From contig SUWG01000018.1 in NCBI GenBank assembly GCA_015061625.1, positions 1 to 53,313 of the forward strand: a stretch of DNA of 53,313 nucleotides, read 5' to 3'. Of the stretch, positions 1-4,949 are shown piece by piece; position 1 is the first letter of the stretch, and each line of letters opens with the position of its first letter. Position numbers and translations under genes: made by a program. Under the pieces are notes generated by a model, which worked only from the letters and a program-made list of their open reading frames with translations, was not told the origin of the DNA and did no database searches. The stretch is from Lentisphaerota bacterium. Lineage in GTDB: Bacteria > Verrucomicrobiota > Lentisphaeria > Victivallales > Victivallaceae.

Positions 1-298
1 ATTCCAGACACGCTTCTTCCGTATCAGCAAGATTGCGGTATTCCATACGGGTAACTGCCGGATTTGCACAAATCTTTTGAACAGCTTTGAAACTTTCAGC
101 AATATCCAATTTATCAGTATAGATATGAAAATCGATATCCCGATGCTTCATCAATAATCCCATTGCCATAGAACCGACCTGATTGACGGTCGCTCCAATA
201 GATCCCCATGCCTCAAGGACACCGCTTTTTTCAATGACCAGCGCAGCCTTTTCAAGATTATTTTGAGCAATGACTTCAATATTGTTTGTCTTTTCCAT
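1..298 (-). CDS. Nucleotidyltransferase-like protein, truncated by window edge
   Basis: Only the first 99 codons are inside the window; the C-terminus lies beyond position 1. The ATG at 298 has a good ribosome site (AAGGTG, 6 nt upstream). The visible protein begins MEKTNNIEV and contains GSIGATVNQVGSMAMGLL followed by KHRDIDFHIYTD. A Gly-Ser motif followed by a short Asp-x-Asp-like strand is the look of the nucleotidyltransferase fold (aminoglycoside adenylyltransferase/MNT type). This is inference from the motif only: the substrate is unknown and the second half with the remaining active-site residues cannot be seen. It is transcribed away from the GIY-YIG cassettes, and nothing links it to them functionally. 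Confidence 0.6.
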   Translation of the reverse strand, partial: MEKTNNIEVIAQNNLEKAALVIEKSGVLEAWGSIGATVNQVGSMAMGLLMKHRDIDFHIYTDKLDIAESFKAVQKICANPAVTRMEYRNLADTEEACLE

Positions 299-438
299 AA
301 TCAACACCTTCGTTTTACAGCTGCGTAATATACCTCATTCCGCTGGCGCTTGCAACTGCTGAATGGCAATTTTTTGCAAAACGCCGAAACAAGGACTTTA
401 CTTTGGCTTCGCCAATTTCCGCTCCGGTCTGCGCCACA

Positions 439-678
439 TTAAAAATGGCGTTTGGCAAAAGCGTGTCTGGAGCCGGTTTTGAGATAAGCTTCAAATGCGA
501 TAGCTTTTTCGTTGGTTTCAAACGCAAAATAGGCTTCTATTTTCCACGGTTTGAATTTTGAGGTGTGTGGAACTTCTCCGGAATTATGTTTGATAAGGCG
601 GGATTTTTAGTCGGATGTACTGCCGATATAACGTTGATCCGGATGAGACAGACTGCGTAAAATGTAAGTGTAGAACAT
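439..678 (-). pseudogene. GIY-YIG endonuclease-domain gene, copy 1, interrupted by a stop codon
   Basis: Reading from the ATG at 678 gives MFYTYILRSLSHPDQRYIGS and then TSD, followed by an in-frame TAA where the intact copy at 1591-1830 has TTA (Leu). After the stop the same frame continues to the normal C-terminus, including TSKFKPWKIEAYF and the AFAKRHF ending, with only a few substitutions. The family is the small (about 80-100 aa) single-domain GIY-YIG nucleases related to UvrC-N. Their YxYIL and RYIGSTSDLxxR motifs carry the catalytic Tyr and Arg. The single point mutation suggests recent inactivation. A shorter overlapping frame that continues leftwards to 315 is a by-product and not a gene. 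Confidence 0.8.
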
Positions 679-840
679 GGTTTTCTCCCGCTCAATGCTG
701 TATAGCCCTCCGTCGCTCTGCGAGCTATGGAGGGCATCCTTCGCACGCTCCGTTTCACTCCGCTTGTTTTTGCAAGCAAAAAAAATCTACGGATAGCAAG
801 CCAGTCTTGCCATCCGTAGCTTTAGCGAAGGATGGTGGAG
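441..840 (-). repeat. Direct repeat copy 1: tRNA 3' tail + terminator + GIY-YIG cassette
   Basis: This 400-bp segment is nearly identical to 1593-1995. Similarity starts at the stop codon of the GIY-YIG gene and ends, on the right, exactly 8 nt inside what is the tRNA-Ala 3' end in the other copy (TGGTGGAG, that is CTCCACCA read on the minus strand). Here the tRNA body is missing and unrelated sequence (gttaac...) follows. Confidence 0.85.
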
Positions 841-1008
841 GTTAACAAAACAAAAAGTCAAAATTCTCCCACCCTCAAAAACAGCCAAAAGTTCGTAAAA
901 TGGGGACAATGGTTCAACACCCGTTCAAATTCCGAAAAAGTCATAAACTTAGAAATTACGGATTTTTCGATGTACGGGGACTTTTTACCGAAGATTGACG
1001 CCAGCTTT
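679..1008. other. Non-coding stretch with hairpins between GIY-YIG copy 1 and the zinc-ribbon gene
   Basis: The first 160 bp belong to the repeated cassette. They hold a hairpin made of GCCCTCC (705-711) and GGAGGGC (729-735) with an inner GCTC/GAGC stem, a GCTTG/CAAGC stem near 760-776, and the orphan terminator at 787-819. From 841 to 1008 the sequence is unique; no convincing gene, repeat or promoter was seen there. Confidence 0.6.
787..819 (-). terminator. Orphan copy of the tRNA-Ala terminator
   Basis: The arms CTACGGAT-GCAAG and CTTGC-ATCCGTAG form a strong stem. On the minus strand it is followed by about eight T. It matches the terminator at 1939-1974, but no tRNA remains upstream of it. 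Confidence 0.75.
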
Positions 1009-1227
1009 TTACAAACTGTTTGTGCAAGCCCCGACGCAACCAGCAATAACCCCCAATATCACCAAAATAGAAATCGCAACTCCCACAAAATGAACAGGGT
1101 CTTTCATATTGATTGCCCCCGCTGGTTTTGACATTTTAGAATTGATTACTTCACCACAGTTTGGACAGGAAATCGCATTGCTGGAAATTTGTTTTCCACA
1201 AGTTGGACATTTAATTAAATTTGCCAC
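1009..1227 (-). CDS. Small zinc-ribbon membrane protein
   Basis: This 72-residue protein starts at a GTG (1227) preceded by GGAGG at a 5-nt gap. The upstream in-frame ATG at 1290 lies inside the promoter and has no ribosome site. Residues near the N-terminus form a zinc ribbon: CPTCGK, then about 10 residues, then CPNCGE (two CxxC pairs). After a linker comes one hydrophobic segment (VGVAISILVILGVIAGCVG) close to the C-terminus. The zinc_ribbon_2-plus-transmembrane layout is common in bacterial small proteins of unknown role. It has its own strong promoter (1281-1309) and lies between the two GIY-YIG cassettes, so it could be cargo of that duplication. The function is not known. Confidence 0.7.
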   Translation of the reverse strand: MANLIKCPTCGKQISSNAISCPNCGEVINSKMSKPAGAINMKDPVHFVGVAISILVILGVIAGCVGACTNSL

Positions 1228-1590
1228 AATAGCCTCCGTGTTGACATTTACTTTTTTATAAATTCTACCAATTGCTTGATACTGTAGCATAATAATATAT
1301 TTTTGTCAAGAGAACAAGTTAAAATATAGCAGGTATTTTGAATTTGTTAAGTAGGATAATTTACTGTTCGGACACTTCCGGTAAGGTGAAAACAACATTT
1401 TTTTAGGGAATTTCGGGGTTTTGTTACTTTTTGTTGATATAAGACAAGGTGATTGTATTCCCTCCGAAACCGCATCATTAAAATCCGTCTTTTACGTTAA
1501 AAACGGCGATTTTGAGCTCAAATCGGGTAAAGGACGTCATCCTCCACCCGGAGAGAAAGAGAGAGGATTTTTGAGAGAAATTGAGGGTGA
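1228..1590. other. Intergenic stretch upstream of the zinc-ribbon gene
   Basis: AT-rich sequence holding the promoter at 1281-1309. From 1310 to 1590 I see no supported gene; the 72-codon plus-strand frame at 1421-1639 has no family signature and runs into the GIY-YIG gene. Confidence 0.5.
1281..1309 (-). promoter_or_regulatory. Promoter of the zinc-ribbon gene
   Basis: On the minus strand: TTGACA (1309-1304), a 17-bp spacer, and TACAGT (1286-1281). This is the closest match to the sigma-70 consensus in the window, about 55 bp upstream of the GTG start. Confidence 0.7.
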
Positions 1591-1830
1591 TCAAAAATGC
1601 CGTTTGGCGAAAGCGTGTCCGGAGCCGGTTTTGAGATAAGCTTCAAATGCGATAGCTTTTTCGTTGGTTTCAAACGCAAAATAGGCTTCTATTTTCCACG
1701 GTTTGAATTTTGAGGTGTGTGGAACTTCTCCGGAATTATGTTTGATAAGGCGGGATTTTAAGTCGGATGTACTGCCGATATAACGTTGATCCGGATGAGA
1801 CAGACTGCGTAAAATGTATGTGTAGAACAT
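1591..1830 (-). CDS. GIY-YIG nuclease-domain protein, intact copy
   Basis: This 79-residue protein consists of one GIY-YIG domain: FYTYILRSL (GIY-like strand), RYIGSTSDLKSRLIKHN (YIG-like strand and catalytic Arg), and the conserved tail KPWKIEAYFAFE with KTGSGHAFAKRHF. Proteins of this small family resemble the N-terminal nuclease domain of UvrC and homing endonucleases; most are uncharacterised. The gene lies 157 bp downstream of the tRNA-Ala 3' end, in the same orientation, behind the tRNA terminator. It ends in TGA where the broken copy at 439-678 ends in TAA. Whether the protein cuts DNA, and whether it promotes movement of its own cassette into tRNA ends, is inference. Confidence 0.85.
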   Translation of the reverse strand: MFYTYILRSLSHPDQRYIGSTSDLKSRLIKHNSGEVPHTSKFKPWKIEAYFAFETNEKAIAFEAYLKTGSGHAFAKRHF

Positions 1831-1995
1831 GGTTTTCTCCCGTTCAATGCCGTATAGCCCTCCGTCGCTCTGCGAGCTATGGAGGGCATCCTTCGCACGC
1901 TCCGTTTCACTCCGCTTGTTTTTGCAAGCAAAAAAAATCTACGGATAGCAATCCTTACGGCTTGCCATCCGTAGCTTTAGCGAAGGATGGTGGAG
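1593..1995 (-). repeat. Direct repeat copy 2 of the GIY-YIG cassette, joined to tRNA-Ala
   Basis: This is the partner of 441-840. It is three bases longer because of a different loop in the terminator hairpin. Its right end overlaps the last 8 nt of the intact tRNA gene. Confidence 0.85.
1939..1974 (-). terminator. Rho-independent terminator of tRNA-Ala
   Basis: The stem CTACGGAT-GCAA / TTGC-ATCCGTAG is followed on the minus strand by about eight T, 13 bp after the CCA end of the tRNA. The loop sequence differs from the orphan copy at 787-819 while the arms are kept. Confidence 0.85.
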
Positions 1996-2064
1996 CAGAT
2001 GGGAGTCGAACCCACGACCTATACGATGCGAACGTATCGCTCTAGCCAACTGAGCTACTGCCCC
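1988..2064 (-). tRNA. tRNA-Ala, anticodon CGC
   Basis: The minus strand reads GGGGCAG (acceptor), TA, a D arm with GCTC/GAGC stem, an ATACG/CGTAT anticodon stem closing the loop TTCGCAT (anticodon CGC), a variable loop, GTGGG-TTCGACT-CCCAT as T arm, CTGCTCC, discriminator A and an encoded CCA. The acceptor stem has the G3:U70 pair that marks alanine tRNAs, which agrees with the anticodon reading GCG codons. The length is 77 nt including CCA. Confidence 0.95.
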
Positions 2065-2086
2065 TTATTAAATTGTCAATGCTTTT

Positions 2087-2114
2087 AATATATACCTTCA
2101 AGACGTTTTTTCAA
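2087..2114 (-). promoter_or_regulatory. Probable promoter of tRNA-Ala
   Basis: Minus strand: TTGAAA (2114-2109), 16 bp, TATATT (2092-2087), about 22 bp before the mature tRNA 5' end. Confidence 0.5.
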
Positions 2115-2156
2115 GTTGAATAGCAAAATTTATTCAACTTTTTTATGAAATCCGGC

Positions 2157-3026
2157 TCAATCAAGCAATTCAACCCGGATAACCTGACGTAATTCAAACG
2201 GCACTCCGGAATGAACCACCCCGCCGTCACCGATCCGCGGCACTTTGCCCGCTTCAACACAGACCATAGTATGATATTCATCATCGCCAAAATCCGGCAT
2301 CCGTTTCGACTTATCGATCCACGGATTCCAAACCACCGTGGAATCACTGCCGTATTTGTCGATGTGGATCACCCGCTTATATCCCGGATCCACGATCCTT
2401 ACACTGCCGCAACTGCGGAACATACGGTCGATCTCACGGTCGATTTTCAACGCACCATCCTGTATACCATTCTCATTGATCACCGTATCAAGGAAAGATA
2501 CTCCATGCAGACCCTCAATGGCAATTTTTTCCGCATCACTGACGTTGAAGTAGGTATGCAACGCTCCGCCGAAATGGAAATCCGCCACCCCAAGATTATT
2601 CACTTCCAATGAAAGCGTAAGGGTATAATTCGCCGTCACCGTGTAATACAACTCAAAATCTTCCCCCTTGAAATACAAGGTGACGAAATTGCCGCCTTCC
2701 GGAGCGATACCGGCGGCGGAAACTTCCCACATCGCATTGCGGACACAGCCGTGACTGCCGCTTTTACCCTCCGGAGCCGCACCGAACCACGGAAAACAAA
2801 CCGGCACTCCGCCACGCATGGGGGAACCATTGGCAAACAGACTTTTGCCGCTCATCCACAAAATATCTTCGCACTCCGGCAATTTGAATTCGATCACATG
2901 GCCGCCGTAAACTGACACCAGCGTACTGGAAAATTCATTTTCCATACGCACCGCCGGAAAACCGTGATAATCCTCGAAACTGATCCCGTTGCCGCCGAAT
3001 TTTTCCATCAATCCATCAATATTCAT
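2157..3026 (-). CDS. D-hexose-6-phosphate mutarotase (glucose-6-phosphate 1-epimerase family)
   Basis: This 289-residue cytoplasmic protein belongs to the aldose-epimerase superfamily, YeaD branch. It interconverts the alpha and beta forms of glucose 6-phosphate and related hexose phosphates. Seen motifs: RGGVPVCFPWFG near residue 72 (the family's Arg and FPWFG strand), HGCVRNAMWEV near 92, ALHTYFNVSD near 158 (with the His of the active site), and VVWNPWIDKSKRMPDFGDDEY followed by MVCVEAG near 233-262, which carries the catalytic Glu. The length is normal. The start ATG has AAGGTG at about 6 nt. It lies 11 bp after the secreted-protein gene and is probably the last gene of a minus-strand operon starting at the thioesterase or further up. 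Confidence 0.88.
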   Translation of the reverse strand: MNIDGLMEKFGGNGISFEDYHGFPAVRMENEFSSTLVSVYGGHVIEFKLPECEDILWMSGKSLFANGSPMRGGVPVCFPWFGAAPEGKSGSHGCVRNAMWEVSAAGIAPEGGNFVTLYFKGEDFELYYTVTANYTLTLSLEVNNLGVADFHFGGALHTYFNVSDAEKIAIEGLHGVSFLDTVINENGIQDGALKIDREIDRMFRSCGSVRIVDPGYKRVIHIDKYGSDSTVVWNPWIDKSKRMPDFGDDEYHTMVCVEAGKVPRIGDGGVVHSGVPFELRQVIRVELLD

Positions 3027-3037
3027 TTTATATCACC

Positions 3038-3463
3038 TTACCGTCCCAAAATATCTCTTGAAAAATTTTTCGATGCTTCAAATGCAAACAACACTCCGGC
3101 CATAAATTCCTCGTGAGAACTATCAGCCGGTATCTGCACCCGGTAAGCACAATATCTCTCTGTCAGCATCACCCAGCAACCGAATTTGAGATCGCCGATA
3201 CTGTTGAACATACGAATCCTCATATCGTCAGTGATTTTACCATCATAAGCCGGTACAGCATAAATACAGCGCATACGCAAACCATTATATTCCTTGGCCT
3301 CCTTGTCAATAAATACAGTAATTCCACTGTCCCGGATAACCAGATCGCCGTTTTTCATCACCTCATATTCGATACCGGCATTATTCAATGCGGCCCGGAT
3401 ATTGGTATCAGCGAAACAACAAAATGCCATAAAAATCACCGACACTGCCAGAAACTTTTTCAT
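3038..3463 (-). CDS. Secreted or periplasmic protein of unknown function
   Basis: This 141-residue protein has a clear N-terminal signal sequence (MKKFLAVSVIFMAFCCFADT); the cysteines near the end of it might also be read as a lipobox, but it is not canonical. The mature part alternates short strands and one long C-terminal helix, with MRIRMFNSIGDLKFGCWVM and an EEFMAGVLFAFEASKNF helix. The pattern is a little like the YbjN / type-III-chaperone-like fold, but this is weak. The ribosome site is GGGAGG. It sits between the thioesterase (17 bp) and the mutarotase (11 bp), so it is probably cotranscribed. I do not recognise its function. Confidence 0.65.
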   Translation of the reverse strand: MKKFLAVSVIFMAFCCFADTNIRAALNNAGIEYEVMKNGDLVIRDSGITVFIDKEAKEYNGLRMRCIYAVPAYDGKITDDMRIRMFNSIGDLKFGCWVMLTERYCAYRVQIPADSSHEEFMAGVLFAFEASKNFSRDILGR

Positions 3464-3480
3464 GTTTATCCTCCCTTTTT

Positions 3481-4206
3481 TTATTCTGTAATTGACGGTA
3501 TCGTGGAAAATTCCGCCACGGCATAACTTATGCCGGAACCGGATTTCATATCCACCACCACTTTATTGTTATCATAATAGACCACCGGCAAAACAAAATT
3601 GCCGTTTTTTGCCTGCTGTTTATATTCAATGCGCACCCGGTTGTAAGCAAAATCCGGCTCCAGAGCATTGGCGGCAATGGCGAAATATACCGGACTGGTC
3701 AGATGTCCATTGGGGTCAAGATCCGACGATCTAACCACAAATGCCGGAACCGTTTTGCCGCTCACCCCGGCCGGAACCGGTATTTTCCGCGGCAGGCACT
3801 CCATTTCCTCGGCTTCATCGAATTTCACATTGAAAACTTCCGGATCGACTTTCAGTGCTTTTTTCGCATTGAGATCAAAAAACGCCCCGGTGGCGTTGGA
3901 AATCAGACACAAATTGCCGGCATTATCCCGCATGGTTATCCGCCGCAAACCATAGATCGATTTGCAACCGTAAATTTTCACCGCAGTATTGACTTTTTCC
4001 CGGAATTCCGGCATCCGCAGAATATCGATCTGAATACTGGAAAGAAACACTGCGATCTGATTTTCCCGCAGATAGGCACATAAACCGGCTTCCTGATACT
4101 CCTGAAACTGACAGCAATCCATCATCATTGCCACAGCTTCATGGATTTTCAGTTTGCCATCGGCACCGCATTTGGTGAACGACAATTCGGAATCCATCTG
4201 ATACAT
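3481..4206 (-). CDS. Acyl-ACP thioesterase-like protein (double hot-dog)
   Basis: This 241-residue protein resembles bacterial acyl-ACP thioesterases (FatA/FatB family), which release free fatty acids from acyl-carrier protein in the cytoplasm. Seen: MMMDCCQFQEYQEAG in the first hot-dog domain, the KIYGCKSIYGLRRI strand, DNAGNLCLISNATGAFFDL, and in the second domain RSSDLDPNGHLTSPVYF, which matches the RYxDlDxNxHvNNxxY signature including the catalytic Asn/His region. The ATG at 4206 is chosen because AGGGTG lies 7 nt upstream; the reading frame stays open for 34 more codons, but that region is a promoter. Chain-length specificity cannot be read from the sequence. Confidence 0.75.
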   Translation of the reverse strand: MYQMDSELSFTKCGADGKLKIHEAVAMMMDCCQFQEYQEAGLCAYLRENQIAVFLSSIQIDILRMPEFREKVNTAVKIYGCKSIYGLRRITMRDNAGNLCLISNATGAFFDLNAKKALKVDPEVFNVKFDEAEEMECLPRKIPVPAGVSGKTVPAFVVRSSDLDPNGHLTSPVYFAIAANALEPDFAYNRVRIEYKQQAKNGNFVLPVVYYDNNKVVVDMKSGSGISYAVAEFSTIPSITE

Positions 4207-4247
4207 AAAAAAACACCCTGAATACACTACACTCAAATACAGAAAAT

Positions 4248-4275
4248 AATGTACTGTCTTTTGCCTTTTTTTCAA
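4248..4275 (-). promoter_or_regulatory. Probable promoter of the thioesterase-mutarotase genes
   Basis: Minus strand: TTGAAA (4275-4270), 16 bp, TACATT (4253-4248), about 42 bp before the chosen start at 4206. Confidence 0.5.
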
Positions 4276-4304
4276 GTTGTTTTGGTCAAAAAAACGGAAA
4301 ACAA

Positions 4305-4949
4305 TCAATTCGTATTGCCGTTTTTTCCGGATTTGCGTTTTTCACTGCGGATATGGTAAAGGTGTTCAGAAAAACCGCCGTTATCCACAAATTGCTCAAG
4401 TTTTTTGACGATCAATTTTTTCAACCAGAACGAAATAACATTGATAAGCAATACCACCGCATTGGCAACAATAACAGATTTCAACGGTAACGAACGGTAA
4501 TGAACGGAATTTTGCATCAAACTTTCAGCCCATGACACAAATTCTTTGAACTGCGTTTTGGTAGATATTTGCATGGAAATAAATTTTTTACAGGCAAAAT
4601 GATTTTTATCCCAAATAATCGCATCATGCTGGCGCAAATAGTCAAGATAATCTATTTTGAGTTCTTCCAAAGATCCTCTGGCGACATTGTAAAGATTTAT
4701 TTCCAATTTAGTTGATGTAGCGGCATCGACAGACCCCTCGGCGATATTTTGTTTGCCACTGCGGGCGGCTTGCTCCATTTGATCACGAGTACGGGAACCG
4801 GCAGGAATATACAATTCAACAAAGCGGGAAGTAATATCATGGACAAGCGTGGCAAGTTGATAAACTTTCAACCTCTCATATCCACCGGAGGGCAGTAACA
4901 TCCGTTCTTTTTCCGTAAGTTTCCGTTTTTCACCGTTTTCACTGTTCAT
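4305..4949 (-). CDS. Four-helix-bundle suffix-domain protein with C-terminal membrane segment
   Basis: This 214-residue protein belongs to the S23-ribosomal-protein-like four-helix-bundle group, subtype with a suffix domain: LPSGGYERLKVYQLA near residue 20, SRTRDQMEQAARSGKQNIAEGS near 52-73, and GSLEELKIDYLDYLRQ near 90-107. After about residue 150 comes a hydrophobic stretch (SVIVANAVVLLINVISFWL) followed by basic residues, which looks like a membrane anchor and is not part of the usual domain. Its start overlaps the end of the restriction-modification gene by 11 nt, so it is translationally coupled to it. The role of these bundles is unknown. Both ends of the gene carry 10-bp-phased AACGG/CCGTT repeats. 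Confidence 0.8.
   Translation of the reverse strand: MNSENGEKRKLTEKERMLLPSGGYERLKVYQLATLVHDITSRFVELYIPAGSRTRDQMEQAARSGKQNIAEGSVDAATSTKLEINLYNVARGSLEELKIDYLDYLRQHDAIIWDKNHFACKKFISMQISTKTQFKEFVSWAESLMQNSVHYRSLPLKSVIVANAVVLLINVISFWLKKLIVKKLEQFVDNGGFSEHLYHIRSEKRKSGKNGNTN
4483..4507. repeat. 10-bp-phased AACGG repeat, three units
   Basis: AACGG occurs at 4483, 4493 and 4503 on the plus strand, exactly 10 bp apart, inside the four-helix-bundle gene just before its hydrophobic segment (encoding the YRSLPL stretch). Confidence 0.75.
4902..4937. repeat. 10-bp-phased CCGT(T) repeat, four units
   Basis: CCGTT/CCGTA occurs at 4902, 4913, 4923 and 4933 on the plus strand. The orientation is opposite to the array at 4483-4507. 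It lies in the first codons of the four-helix-bundle gene. Confidence 0.6.

Noticed and set aside
858..1046. Minus-strand 62-codon frame after the zinc-ribbon gene
   Set aside because: It overlaps the zinc-ribbon gene in another frame, has no ribosome site and no recognisable features.
1767..2045. 92-codon plus-strand frame with a GGADGSRTHDL-like stretch
   Set aside because: It runs antisense through the GIY-YIG gene start, the terminator and the tRNA-Ala gene; this translation is a familiar false product of tRNA genes.
2114..2144. Terminator of the mutarotase gene at AGTTGAAT/ATTCAACT
   Set aside because: The stem is real, but the T-run lies on the plus strand, the wrong side for the minus-strand gene, and no plus-strand gene ends here.
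4483..4507. Interpretation of the AACGG repeats as an origin or DnaA-like array
   Set aside because: The motif does not match DnaA boxes, the arrays are inside coding sequence, and no replication gene is nearby.
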